Positions 1 to 8,604 of a DNA stretch of 33,706 nucleotides are shown in pieces. Below the pieces are notes generated by a model. It searched no databases and was not told the origin of the DNA. It saw nothing but the letters and a program-made list of their open reading frames with translations. Each line of letters starts with the position of its first letter. Position 1 is the first letter of the stretch. The position numbers and the translations under genes were made by a program. The stretch lies in contig JALVES010000170.1 in NCBI GenBank assembly GCA_027030635.1, forward strand, positions 1 through 33,706, read 5' to 3'. Source of the DNA: Saprospiraceae bacterium (GTDB lineage Bacteria > Bacteroidota > Bacteroidia > Chitinophagales > Saprospiraceae).

Positions 1-213
1 AGCGGGCGGCTCCAAAATGGACCACATCCCGCCAAAATCATCAGAATGGAGAATACCACTTTTATCCCCTACTGCCCAGGCAGTGCCTGAAGGATCAACA
101 GCTATGGCTTCAAGCTTTGAAAGCAAGGAAAAGGGATATTGCTGTACCCACTCTTGCGCAGAGAGTGTAAAAAAAGCTAAAAAAAACAGAAGAGAAAAAG
201 TCAGTCTGTACAT
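1..213 (-). CDS. Ycf48-like Asp-box repeat protein, N-terminal fragment (cut by window edge)
   Basis: This is the first 71 codons of a third member of the tandem family whose complete members follow at 505 and 3361. Only the N-terminus lies in the window because the gene runs leftward off the edge. It begins with a signal peptide (MYRLTFSLLFFLAFF, cleavage near LSA-QEW), then the start of the Asp-box region. The DNA is identical, as far as read by eye, to the start of the next gene at 2857-3069. The ATG at 213 was chosen because the ORF track extends upstream only through a TTG codon. The product is presumably exported and surface-attached through a T9SS tail outside the window; that is inferred from its paralogs. 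Confidence 0.85.
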   Translation of the reverse strand, partial: MYRLTFSLLFFLAFFTLSAQEWVQQYPFSLLSKLEAIAVDPSGTAWAVGDKSGILHSDDFGGMWSILEPPA

Positions 214-335
214 CAAAAAAAATTTTAATGGTGAAAAAATATACGAAAGCGCATTTTCCCCTAAATTTTCCTTGACTCAGACTTAATTTTACCGGAACAT
301 CGAGCCCTGAAAAAAGCCACATATTACGCACAGGG

Positions 336-343
336 CAAAAATA
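336..343 (-). promoter_or_regulatory. Putative -7 box of the leftmost Ycf48-like gene
   Basis: On the minus strand this reads TATTTTTG, matching the Bacteroidota -7 consensus TAnnTTTG. The surrounding TAATTTGCTTATnTTTGCCC is conserved in front of the diverged paralog at 6055-6062, which supports function. The best TTG upstream is 24 bp away, somewhat far for a -33 element. The exact copy is at 3192-3199. Confidence 0.4.
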
Positions 344-457
344 AGCAAATTAACGCTTAAAAACTACCAAATAAACCAAACTATTTTTTAAATCGACATA
401 AAAAGGACTTTTAAAGCTAAAAACTAAATGCCTATTTGAAAAATTAGAGCACTTTTA

Positions 458-495
458 AGCTTGAGCTGCCAGCATACTTGCGAGCAGCTCAAGCT
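458..495 (-). terminator. Hairpin after the Ycf48-like gene 505-3069
   Basis: Perfect 12-bp inverted repeat, AGCTTGAGCTGC against GCAGCTCAAGCT, with a 14-nt loop. It lies 9 bp beyond the TGA stop of the minus-strand gene. The downstream strand is T-rich but has no clean U run, so this may be a weak terminator or an mRNA 3' stabiliser. The identical structure follows the next paralog at 3314-3351. Confidence 0.6.
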
Positions 496-504
496 CATAC
501 AGAA

Positions 505-3069
505 TCACTCATTCTCAAGCAGCAGCCTCCAGGCATAGTGCTTTTCGTCCACTTGTAATTTCAGGATGTAAAGCCCTGCAGGCAAATGCCCGGGCAGTGC
601 CCACTCCAGGGTTTCGGCAGGCGCGGGGGTGGCGCTTAATATGCGTTTCCCATAGACATCCGTCAGGATTAGCAAGGATTTAGAGCCTTTCGGCAAATGG
701 CGGATGGTGACAAGACCATGTGTCGGATTGGGGCTCAACTGCGGTGAGGATGCTTCCGGAGCGGAGGTACCCGTTACCATCACAAAAACCTCTTCCGACA
801 AATCCGACTCGCAACCCGCCGGAGACAGAATGCTCAGGGACCAATTGCCCGAAACAGTGGGCTCGTAGGTGTTTACAGAAGTAGTCGCGGTCAGTACTCC
901 TTCGAGATACCAATGATACGCCGCAGCGTCCTGAGTGGAAGTCTCCAAAAGGCCATCCATAAAAGCAATGGAAGGCGCGGGCGGAATGGGTGAAAAATCC
1001 AATGCAAGGGCAATTTCGGTACTATCTCCGCAGGTATTCTTTCCGGTAACGATTACATCGCCCTGCTGCTCGCCTACAATGACTGAGACCTGAGCGGTAT
1101 TTTCATTGCCAAGGAGGAACCAGGCGGAGGGAAATTCCCATTCAAAAATATCTACGGCCGTAGCATCTACCGTATATTGCACAGTATCGCCCAGGCAGGG
1201 GGCTGAAGGCCCTTCTATGTCATTGAACACCGGTATATCCCCCGAGCAGACCACCCACTTGGCAATTTGCCCCGCAGCACCTGCCACCCAGGCCACTTCT
1301 TCTGAAACAGGACAGCTAAGCGCCTGCAATATCTGAGGAGCATCCGCTAAAGTAGTTGTCCAATTCAAACCACCATCTACAGACTGCACAACCACTCCAA
1401 ATCCCGCAACACCTCCACAAAGCCAAAGACGCTGATCATCTACGAAATCGAGGTCCTTCCACAAAACATTGATGGACAAATTGTGCTGTTGCCAAGTCAA
1501 GCCCCCATCTTCAGTTCGATACAGATGCCCTCCCAGACGGGGAACGGCCCAGCCTGTTTGCTCATCTACAAACCTGATCAAGCCAAAATCTTCTAAGGAG
1601 TCGCTGCCGGGCTGTACTGTTTGCCAAGTCTGACCGCCATCGGTGGTGTGCAACAATTGACCATCCCTGCCTGCCAGCCAACCGTCCTGAGGGTTATGGA
1701 AAAACAGGTCTTCAAAAATGCCGTCTAAATCTTCCATCAAAGTCCAGCTCATAGCGCCGTCTGTGGAATGGTAGAATTTCCCATTGTACTCAATGGCAAA
1801 AAACTCCTGCGGGCCCGTTTTTTGGAACCTGAAATCACTACCACCGGCAGCGCCCAAAGCCTGCCAGCTATCTCCGAAGTCGCTTGAAAAGTACATCTGT
1901 CCTCCCGAATAAGTGGAAGCCCAAACAGCATCTTCACTCTCTATGTAAACCTGGGCCAGAGGCGTTTGATTGGAGGAAAAGTCATCCGGAGTGATGTTCT
2001 CCCAGATAGCGCCCCCGTCAAAAGTACGCACTACATGCCCCTCTGTACTCACTGCCAATCCCTGCTGATCATCCAAAAAGTCAATGGAGTGAAAAGGCGC
2101 TTTGACGCCCGGCACCTGCTCGGTAAAATTGGCAAAATCATCTGTCCACACAATCGTGCTGTAAGAGCCTGCAATCCAAAACTGCTCTGCATTCAAGGAT
2201 GCCGCGGCCTGAAGGCTGGGGGAATACGACAAAGGAGAAATCTGCAACCAGGTGCCACCTGCATCTTCTGTATATTGAATACTGCCATTGCCACAGGTAA
2301 CCACCCAAAAATCATCACTGGCCACCAAAAGGCCTCTGGGGATGGGAAATTCAGTGGGGTTGACCGCTGTCCAGCTAAGGCCGCCGTCCATACTTTCATA
2401 CAAAAAGTCATTGTCGAGAATCAAGCCGTGCTGATCATCAAAAAAGTGTACGCCACGTGCGAAAGTAAAGGTTTGCGTTCCTGCCTGCGTCCAGGTAGTA
2501 CCTCCATCTGTGGTGTGAAAGACCCTGCTGTTTAGCGCAAACTCAACCATCCAGCCCTCGGATTCACTGATGAAAAATCCATGAGGCGGGTTGCCGAAAC
2601 TCACATCACCCGGATAGGGCAACTCCTGCCAGGTACTGCCACCATCCTCAGTTCGCGCCATGCCCTTTTTGGCGAAAGCCAAAAAAGTCTGCGCATCTAA
2701 GGCCTGAAGGCCGCCAAAGTCATAAATTTCATCAAAGCCGGTGCTGGTCCAGGTTTGGCCATTGTCGGTGGTTAGGTGCAGGTCTGTACCCGCAAGCAGT
2801 GCCTGTGCGCCCCCGCTACCCGGTAAAATAAGCACATCCCGAAAAACGGGATCGGCAGCGGGCGGCTCCAAAATGGACCACATCCCGCCAAAATCATCAG
2901 AATGGAGAATACCACTTTTATCCCCTACTGCCCAGGCAGTGCCTGAAGGATCAACAGCTATGGCTTCAAGCTTTGAAAGCAAGGAAAAGGGATATTGCTG
3001 TACCCACTCTTGCGCAGAGAGTGTAAAAAAAGCTAAAAAAAACAGAAGAGAAAAAGTCAGTCTGTACAT
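505..3069 (-). CDS. Secreted Ycf48-like/Asp-box repeat protein with T9SS sorting domain (copy 1)
   Basis: The 854-aa product has a signal peptide ending near LSA-QEW. About ten beta-propeller blades follow, many with an Asp-box-type motif such as HTTDGGTTW, ESMDGGLSW or QSVDGGLNW. An Ig/PKD-like segment (about 625-700) precedes a type-A T9SS C-terminal sorting domain (LSPNPTHGLVTIRHLPKG to the end). Proteins of this build carry the Ycf48/Hcf136 photosystem assembly fold in Pfam, but nothing here suggests photosynthesis. The likely role is an extracellular or surface-bound propeller of unknown ligand. The ATG at 3069 is preferred over the TTG used by the ORF track. It is the middle member of a tandem family: its C-terminal part is identical to the next copy, while its N-terminal two thirds differ at many positions. 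Confidence 0.9.
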   Translation of the reverse strand: MYRLTFSLLFFLAFFTLSAQEWVQQYPFSLLSKLEAIAVDPSGTAWAVGDKSGILHSDDFGGMWSILEPPAADPVFRDVLILPGSGGAQALLAGTDLHLTTDNGQTWTSTGFDEIYDFGGLQALDAQTFLAFAKKGMARTEDGGSTWQELPYPGDVSFGNPPHGFFISESEGWMVEFALNSRVFHTTDGGTTWTQAGTQTFTFARGVHFFDDQHGLILDNDFLYESMDGGLSWTAVNPTEFPIPRGLLVASDDFWVVTCGNGSIQYTEDAGGTWLQISPLSYSPSLQAAASLNAEQFWIAGSYSTIVWTDDFANFTEQVPGVKAPFHSIDFLDDQQGLAVSTEGHVVRTFDGGAIWENITPDDFSSNQTPLAQVYIESEDAVWASTYSGGQMYFSSDFGDSWQALGAAGGSDFRFQKTGPQEFFAIEYNGKFYHSTDGAMSWTLMEDLDGIFEDLFFHNPQDGWLAGRDGQLLHTTDGGQTWQTVQPGSDSLEDFGLIRFVDEQTGWAVPRLGGHLYRTEDGGLTWQQHNLSINVLWKDLDFVDDQRLWLCGGVAGFGVVVQSVDGGLNWTTTLADAPQILQALSCPVSEEVAWVAGAAGQIAKWVVCSGDIPVFNDIEGPSAPCLGDTVQYTVDATAVDIFEWEFPSAWFLLGNENTAQVSVIVGEQQGDVIVTGKNTCGDSTEIALALDFSPIPPAPSIAFMDGLLETSTQDAAAYHWYLEGVLTATTSVNTYEPTVSGNWSLSILSPAGCESDLSEEVFVMVTGTSAPEASSPQLSPNPTHGLVTIRHLPKGSKSLLILTDVYGKRILSATPAPAETLEWALPGHLPAGLYILKLQVDEKHYAWRLLLENE

Positions 3070-3191
3070 CAAAAAAAATTTTAATGGTGAAAAAATATAC
3101 GAAAGCGCATTTTCCCCTAAATTTTCCTTGACTCAGACTTAATTTTACCGGAACATCGAGCCCTGAAAAAAGCCACATATTACGCACAGGG

Positions 3192-3199
3192 CAAAAATA
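3192..3199 (-). promoter_or_regulatory. Putative -7 box of Ycf48-like gene 505-3069
   Basis: Minus-strand TATTTTTG, a match to TAnnTTTG, about 125 bp upstream of the ATG. No well-spaced -33 TTG is present; the nearest candidate is 24 bp upstream. Confidence 0.4.
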
Positions 3200-3313
3200 A
3201 GCAAATTAACGCTTAAAAACTACCAAATAAACCAAACTATTTTTTAAATCGACATAAAAAGGACTTTTAAAGCTAAAAACTAAATGCCTATTTGAAAAAT
3301 TAGAGCACTTTTA

Positions 3314-3351
3314 AGCTTGAGCTGCCAGCATACTTGCGAGCAGCTCAAGCT
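3314..3351 (-). terminator. Hairpin after the Ycf48-like gene 3361-5931
   Basis: Same 12-bp perfect stem and 14-nt loop as at 458-495, 9 bp beyond the stop codon at 3361. It probably ends or protects the transcript of this paralog before the next promoter. Confidence 0.6.
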
Positions 3352-3360
3352 CATACAGAA

Positions 3361-5931
3361 TCACTCATTCTCAAGCAGCAGCCTCCAGGCATAGTGCTTT
3401 TCGTCCACTTGTAATTTCAGGATGTAAAGCCCTGCAGGCAAATGCCCGGGCAGTGCCCACTCCAGGGTTTCGGCAGGCGCGGGGGTGGCGCTTAATATGC
3501 GTTTCCCATAGACATCCGTCAGGATTAGCAAGGATTTAGAGCCTTTCGGCAAATGGCGGATGGTGACAAGACCATGTGTCGGATTGGGGCTCAACTGCGG
3601 TGAGGATGCTTCCGGAGCGGAGGTACCCGTTACCATCACAAAAACCTCTTCCGACAAATCCGACTCGCAACCCGCCGGAGACAGAATGCTCAGGGACCAA
3701 TTGCCCGAAACAGTGGGCTCGTAGGTGTTTACAGAAGTAGTCGCGGTCAGTACTCCTTCGAGATACCAATGATACGCCGCAGCGTCCTGAGTGGAAGTCT
3801 CCAAAAGGCCATCCATAAAAGCAATGGAAGGCGCGGGCGGAATGGGTGAAAAATCCAATGCAAGGGCAATTTCGGTACTATCTCCGCAGGTATTCTTTCC
3901 GGTAACGATTACATCGCCCTGCTGCTCGCCTACAATGACTGAGACCTGAGCGGTATTTTCATTGCCAAGGAGGAACCAGGCGGAGGGAAATTCCCATTCA
4001 AAAATATCTACGGCCGTAGCAGCTACCGTATATTGCACAGTATCGCCCAGGCAGGGGGCTGAAGGCCCTTCTATGCCATTGAATACCGGCGTATCGCCCG
4101 AGCAAACCACCCACTTGACAATTTGGCCTGCACCACCTGCTACCCAGGCCACTTCATCAGAAACGGGGCAACTGACTGCTGCCAACATTTGCGGGGCATC
4201 CCCCAGAGTGATCGTCCAATTCTCGCCGCCATCTACAGATTGCAATGCGATTCCACTTCCCGAAGCACCTCCGCAAAGCCAAAAGTGCTGGGCATCAGCA
4301 AAATCAAGGTCCTGCCAGAAAGTGCCGACAGGCATGTTAACCAGTGTCCAGGATTGCCCGCCATCATCAGTGCCATAGATGTGATCTCCCAAACGGGGAA
4401 TAGCCCAGCCTGTTTGATCATCTACAAACCGAATCAAACCAAAATCTTCTAAGGGGTCGCTGCCGGGCTGCACGGTTTCCCAGCTCTGTCCGCCATCGGT
4501 AGTGTGTAGCAATTGACCGTCATAACCTGCCAACCACCCATCTTGAGGGGTATGAAAAAAAATGTCTGTAAAGATACCATCCAAATCTTCCACCAAAGTC
4601 CAGCTCGCAGCCCCATCTGTGGAATGATAGAAGTGCCCGTTGAACTCAATGGCAAAGAACTCCTGCGGGCCCGTTTTTTGAAACCGGAAATCACTGACGA
4701 CATCTCCCACAGCGCCTAAAGTCTGCCAGCTATCTCCAAAATCACTTGAAAAGTACATTTGCCCTTTAAAAGTGGAGAGCCAAACGACGTCTTCACTCTC
4801 TATGTAAATCTGGGCCAGAGGCGTTTGGTTGGAGACAAAATCAGCAGGGCTGATATTTTCCCAGATAGCTCCTCCATCGGAAGTACGCACCACATTACCG
4901 ACTGCACTTACCGCCAGCCCCTTTTGGTCATCCAGAAAGTCAATAGAGGTTAAAAACGATTTGATACCGGGGATTTGTTCCGTGAAATTGGCAAAGTCAT
5001 TTGTCCGAAGAATGGTGGTAAAGGAGCCTGCAATCCAAAAGTCTCCTGTACTCAAACTCGTTACAGCTTTATACGCGGGGGAATATTCCAGAGGATAAAC
5101 ATACTGCCAGGTAGCCCCTGCATCTTCTGTGTAATGTATGCTGCCATTCTCATCAGGAAGTATCCAAAATTCATCATCGGCTACCCAAAGCCCCCTCGGT
5201 GAAGGAAATTGCGCAGCATTGAGAGCCGTCCAGGTAACACCTCCGTCCATACTTTCATACAGATAGCCATTGTCGGCAATTAAGCCATGTTGATTGTCAA
5301 AAAAGTATATGCCGCGAGCAAAAGTAAAGGTTTGCGTTCCTGCCTGCGTCCAGGTAGCACCTCCATCTGTGGTGTGAAAGACCCTGCTGTTTAGTGCAAA
5401 CTCAACCATCCAGCCCTCGGATTCACTGATGAAAAATCCATGAGGCGGGTAGCCAAAGCTCACACCACCCGGGTAGGGCAACTCTTCCCAGGTATTGCCG
5501 CCGTCCTGTGTGCGCGCCATACCTTTTTTGGCGAAAGCCAGAAAAGTCTGCGCATCTATGGCCTGAAGGCCGCCAAAGTCGTAAATTTCATCAAAGCCGG
5601 TGCTGGTCCAAGTCTGGCCATTATCGGTGGTTAAATGCAGGTTAGTGCCTGCAATCAGCGCCTGTGTGCCACCACTGCCCGGCAGGATGAGAACGTCCCG
5701 AAAAACGGGGTCGGAAGCAGGCGGCTCCAAAATGCTCCACATACTCCCAAAATCATCGGAATGAAGAACACCGCTTTTATCTCCTACGGCCCAGGCAACA
5801 CCTGAGGGGTCAACAGTTATAGCTTCAAGTTCGGAAAGCAGCGGAAAGGGATATTGCTGTACCCATTCCTGGGCTGAAAGGGTAAAAAAAGCAGTAAAAA
5901 AAAACAGAAGGGAAAAAGTAAGTCTGTACAT
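3361..5931 (-). CDS. Secreted Ycf48-like/Asp-box repeat protein with T9SS sorting domain (copy 2)
   Basis: The 856-aa paralog of the preceding gene has the same architecture: signal peptide, Asp-box propeller blades (for example HTTDGGATW, HTTDGGQSW, QSVDGGENW), an Ig/PKD-like segment and a T9SS type-A tail. The last third is identical to copy 1, whereas the first two thirds differ by many substitutions. That mosaic pattern fits unequal crossing over or gene conversion. The ATG at 5931 gives the signal peptide MYRLTFSLLFFFTAFF; the ORF track's longer start (MHIFSPVNFFL) would place charged and polar residues before the signal and is not conserved. The ligand is unknown. Confidence 0.9.
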   Translation of the reverse strand: MYRLTFSLLFFFTAFFTLSAQEWVQQYPFPLLSELEAITVDPSGVAWAVGDKSGVLHSDDFGSMWSILEPPASDPVFRDVLILPGSGGTQALIAGTNLHLTTDNGQTWTSTGFDEIYDFGGLQAIDAQTFLAFAKKGMARTQDGGNTWEELPYPGGVSFGYPPHGFFISESEGWMVEFALNSRVFHTTDGGATWTQAGTQTFTFARGIYFFDNQHGLIADNGYLYESMDGGVTWTALNAAQFPSPRGLWVADDEFWILPDENGSIHYTEDAGATWQYVYPLEYSPAYKAVTSLSTGDFWIAGSFTTILRTNDFANFTEQIPGIKSFLTSIDFLDDQKGLAVSAVGNVVRTSDGGAIWENISPADFVSNQTPLAQIYIESEDVVWLSTFKGQMYFSSDFGDSWQTLGAVGDVVSDFRFQKTGPQEFFAIEFNGHFYHSTDGAASWTLVEDLDGIFTDIFFHTPQDGWLAGYDGQLLHTTDGGQSWETVQPGSDPLEDFGLIRFVDDQTGWAIPRLGDHIYGTDDGGQSWTLVNMPVGTFWQDLDFADAQHFWLCGGASGSGIALQSVDGGENWTITLGDAPQMLAAVSCPVSDEVAWVAGGAGQIVKWVVCSGDTPVFNGIEGPSAPCLGDTVQYTVAATAVDIFEWEFPSAWFLLGNENTAQVSVIVGEQQGDVIVTGKNTCGDSTEIALALDFSPIPPAPSIAFMDGLLETSTQDAAAYHWYLEGVLTATTSVNTYEPTVSGNWSLSILSPAGCESDLSEEVFVMVTGTSAPEASSPQLSPNPTHGLVTIRHLPKGSKSLLILTDVYGKRILSATPAPAETLEWALPGHLPAGLYILKLQVDEKHYAWRLLLENE

Positions 5932-6054
5932 CAAAAAAAAATTAACAGGTGAAAAAATATGCAAGAATGCATTTTCCCCTTAGATTCTTCTTGCACAGAC
6001 TTTATCTCACAAAAACAACGCCCTTGTGAAACAGTCAGATATTACGTACAAGGG

Positions 6055-6062
6055 CAAAGATA
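6055..6062 (-). promoter_or_regulatory. Putative -7 box of Ycf48-like gene 3361-5931
   Basis: Minus-strand TATCTTTG, a perfect TAnnTTTG match. It sits in the same context (TAATTTGCTTAT) as the boxes at 336 and 3192 even though the spacer has diverged. No clear TTG occurs at the expected -33 distance. Confidence 0.45.
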
Positions 6063-6068
6063 AGCAAA

Positions 6069-6824
6069 TTAATACTTAATGACGCACTTTACACCTAATT
6101 GATTACCATAGCTGATGCGAAGGACATACATACCCTGCCCGTACAAAACCATGGGAAGGGAAGTTGAACCTGAGAAAGTCATTTCATCAAGCAAGCTCCC
6201 CTGCATGTCGTACAATGCGACATGAGCAGAACTGTCTTCGGGCAGAACGATCTGCAAGTGATCGCGTACCGGCACGGGAAAAAGCCGCACAAACGGCTCC
6301 TCAACTACAGCAGTCGAAGCAGATAATTGATCGTTTTCGAATACATAAACAGCGCCTGCATTGGGCAGGGGATAAGCCCCTGAATCGGGGCCGTCTTCAT
6401 TTCTGGTAAAAACATAAGCCACGCCGGCCTGAATTTGCAAATTGCCCGAAGCATCAAATTCGTTTCTATATGCAGCACCCACGAGCAAATGCTCGCCATC
6501 TATGCTGACAGATTTACCAAAATAATTGAGCGAATCCATATCAGACGCCAACAATTTCTGCATTTCATTCCAATGGCCTGTCGCATCCCGCTCAAAAATG
6601 TACACAGCGCCCACCTGAGACAAAGAGTCATTGCCTCCGGCATCAAAATCCTCGCGATGGGCACCCACAATGCAGTAATCTCCGCTGATGGCGACAGACT
6701 TGGAAAAGCGATCCTCCACATCAGGGTCTGAAGCGTAAAGTTTGCTCACTTCCTCCCAGGATTGGGCAAAGAGCTGAAGGGCAAAAAACAGGGCGAAAAG
6801 TAAAAAAACATGTTTCATGGGCAT
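6069..6824 (-). CDS. FG-GAP repeat protein with T9SS sorting domain (short)
   Basis: About 251 aa. A signal peptide (MKHVFLLFALFFALQLFAQ) is followed by FG-GAP-like repeats, with blades such as RFSKSVAISGDYCIVGA and YFGKSVSIDGEHLLVGA, each ending in GAVYIFE or GVAYVFTR. A type-A T9SS tail begins near VRLFPVPVRDHLQIV. Such proteins usually carry more repeats. The third blade is missing its core: the text jumps from TRNEDGPDSG to NAGAVYVFEN, which suggests an internal deletion. Start choice: ATG at 6824 (MPMKHV) or 6818 (MKHV); both leave a good signal peptide, and the ORF track's 6839 start is TTG. Role: exported surface protein of unknown ligand. Confidence 0.8.
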   Translation of the reverse strand: MPMKHVFLLFALFFALQLFAQSWEEVSKLYASDPDVEDRFSKSVAISGDYCIVGAHREDFDAGGNDSLSQVGAVYIFERDATGHWNEMQKLLASDMDSLNYFGKSVSIDGEHLLVGAAYRNEFDASGNLQIQAGVAYVFTRNEDGPDSGAYPLPNAGAVYVFENDQLSASTAVVEEPFVRLFPVPVRDHLQIVLPEDSSAHVALYDMQGSLLDEMTFSGSTSLPMVLYGQGMYVLRISYGNQLGVKCVIKY

Positions 6825-6864
6825 AAGACTCCCGCCCAAAGAACAGGTTTAATGGAGCAGTTCT

Positions 6865-8559
6865 CTACTGCTTATTCACAGCCACTACAGCGGGCTTTGC
6901 ATGATAGTTTTCCTGCTTCCAAAAGCGAAGCAGAAAGTCCAAATTCTCTTTTTTCATCACTTTTAAAAAATCTTGCAAGGCAGGGAGCTTATCCACACAG
7001 TGGTCTATGCAAAATTTGACCAACTCAACAGAATACCCCGGGACCAACAACAATACAGCCACATGTTCAGGAGACAATTCTTCGTCAAAAAACGGATTGT
7101 TCGGCAAGGGAAAAGCGCTGTTCACCTTCATATAAAACTCTATACCTCTATTTGGGTTGAAAAACACCAGGCCCGACTCTCTGTGCAGAAACTGCTTTCC
7201 GGGGATTTCCGTATTCTCTTCAAAAACCATTCCGTCTTGCCGGAGTTTTTCTCTTATCTTCCGGAGTTCCTCTTCGGAAGCCCCCTGATGCTTGTTGAAA
7301 AACTCGAGAAAGTCCCGGGCAAATTCATCCAATTTATCCATACTTCTAAACGCAATAGGCGACCCATCGTTAAAAATGAGAAAGGCCTTTCGCTGTTCTT
7401 CCAATATTTCTTTTGAATGCTTTTCCAGCTCGGGGTCTAAAAACTGAAAAGCGCCCAGGGCTTCAGGCGAACTCTTTTCACGCTCAATAACTTCATCTTC
7501 GATACCGTTCAAATGCATGGCAATACCGGAAAGCCACCACTCATCCCTCCAACGCACTATGCTCATGTGAACAAGTTCGCCCACTTTAACGGGCCCTGCA
7601 AAATGATCTTCAAAGCTGACTTTGCGAACAGCGACCTGCGTACCACTTGCAACATGCTCAAAAAAGACGAACCTCTCATCCCGGTCCTTATAGGCAAATA
7701 CCGAAGAAATTCTATGGCTCATCCCTTCAAGGTCTTTATACAAAGGATGCTCTTCTCCAAGAAGCTCCATAGCCCATTCCCTGCCCGTCAACGCCAATAA
7801 AGCCGTGCAATAGTTATGAATCAGCCCGCTCCGCAGGTCATCCACAAGCTTAGGAAGCATGGATCCATAGATTTCATCTTCTATACTTTTGTCAAGGAAC
7901 TCATTAATCTCACTGTCTAAATGAATGGCTGCATCCGGAAAAAAAAGCCAGGAATTAAACAATATCCTCGCCATAAATTCCCTCACCCCATAAAACTCAT
8001 CCGGAAACTCATCGTCAAATTGATAAAAAGTCCTCAGCCGTTCATTCTCGGGAGCAGCTTTCACCCAGGCATCATCCAACACCTCAAGCACGTCTTCTGC
8101 CAAATCCCAGATAAAATCGGCATTGGGGTTAATAATCTTCATTTTATTGTTGGTACTGATAAAATACCAAATCAAGAAGCAAATATCTTCAACATTAATC
8201 TGCCCCCACCCATAAAACTCTTCCTCCTCATTATAATAAAACGGAACAGGACGCCCATACAATTTTTCATGTAAGTTAAGAAAAGCGCTCCACACTCCGG
8301 TATCGGTAACCACATCTTCCAGATAAGCCGCCAGAAAGCAGGCAAAAGTTTCGATCATCGGCTTGTCCAACTCTTCCCGTATGATTTCCTTATAATACTT
8401 GCTGTCCAACACTTTCTTAATCTCCGTAGCTAAGTTCACGTAGTAATAATCCACATCGTCGGGCGGCGTATCATAGGGCTTCATTCTCATCCAGGTGGAA
8501 ATGGATACCTTCTTAGAGGTGCCGTACTTCTTCTTTTTTCTGAAACCTTTTCTCTTCAT
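6865..8559 (-). CDS. Uncharacterised protein, possibly DUF3843-like
   Basis: About 564 aa, soluble, acidic overall but with a strongly basic N-terminus (MKRKGFRKKKKYG). There is no signal peptide, membrane segment or T9SS tail, so it is probably cytoplasmic, unlike its neighbours. The segment STWMRMKPYDTPPDDVDYYY near the N-terminus is reminiscent of DUF3843, a Bacteroidota family of unknown function; that assignment is from memory and uncertain. The rest is helix-rich with many aromatic and acidic residues. I see no catalytic motif. The ATG at 8559 was chosen over the upstream extension because it begins the basic conserved-looking segment. No function is assigned. Confidence 0.7.
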   Translation of the reverse strand: MKRKGFRKKKKYGTSKKVSISTWMRMKPYDTPPDDVDYYYVNLATEIKKVLDSKYYKEIIREELDKPMIETFACFLAAYLEDVVTDTGVWSAFLNLHEKLYGRPVPFYYNEEEEFYGWGQINVEDICFLIWYFISTNNKMKIINPNADFIWDLAEDVLEVLDDAWVKAAPENERLRTFYQFDDEFPDEFYGVREFMARILFNSWLFFPDAAIHLDSEINEFLDKSIEDEIYGSMLPKLVDDLRSGLIHNYCTALLALTGREWAMELLGEEHPLYKDLEGMSHRISSVFAYKDRDERFVFFEHVASGTQVAVRKVSFEDHFAGPVKVGELVHMSIVRWRDEWWLSGIAMHLNGIEDEVIEREKSSPEALGAFQFLDPELEKHSKEILEEQRKAFLIFNDGSPIAFRSMDKLDEFARDFLEFFNKHQGASEEELRKIREKLRQDGMVFEENTEIPGKQFLHRESGLVFFNPNRGIEFYMKVNSAFPLPNNPFFDEELSPEHVAVLLLVPGYSVELVKFCIDHCVDKLPALQDFLKVMKKENLDFLLRFWKQENYHAKPAVVAVNKQ

Positions 8560-8604
8560 GATTGTAATTTTAAAGCAAAACACTCAACTGAGCGGTTAAA
8601 GTCT

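Larger units (their letters stand above)
214..504. other. Intergenic spacer between tandem Ycf48-like genes (left copy)
   Basis: AT-rich 291-bp spacer between two minus-strand paralogs. It contains a conserved -7-like box at 336-343 and a terminator-like hairpin at 458-495. The ORFs in this stretch (17-286 plus, 110-331 minus) are low-complexity shadows with no recognisable protein character. The spacer is repeated exactly at 3070-3360. Confidence 0.8.
1..1165. repeat. Left copy of exact direct repeat, period 2856 bp (partner 2857-4021)
   Basis: Positions 1-1165 match 2857-4021 base for base as far as read by eye; the first mismatch is T at 1166 against G at 4022. The repeat holds the 5' part of one Ycf48-like gene, the whole intergenic spacer and the 3' third of the next gene. 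Beyond 1165 the paralogs differ at many sites. The left boundary lies outside the window. If the event was a simple tandem duplication of one 2856-bp unit, that boundary would lie about 1690 bp left of the window. Confidence 0.9.
3070..3360. other. Intergenic spacer between tandem Ycf48-like genes (right copy)
   Basis: Exact copy of 214-504, with the same -7-like box (3192-3199) and hairpin (3314-3351). A diverged version of the promoter-side half is recognisable at 5932-6068, so the spacer was part of the ancestral tandem unit. Confidence 0.8.
2857..4021. repeat. Right copy of exact direct repeat, period 2856 bp (partner 1-1165)
   Basis: Second copy of the exact repeat. It spans the 5' end of the 505-3069 gene, the spacer and the 3' third of the 3361-5931 gene. 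Because both intergenic and coding DNA, including synonymous sites, are identical, recent duplication or unequal crossover explains it better than selection on the protein. A misassembly cannot be excluded from sequence alone. Confidence 0.9.

Noticed and set aside
1966-2535. 189-aa plus-strand ORF, and similar ORFs inside the Ycf48-like genes
   Set aside because: Antisense shadow of a clearly coding repeat protein; no recognisable protein features.
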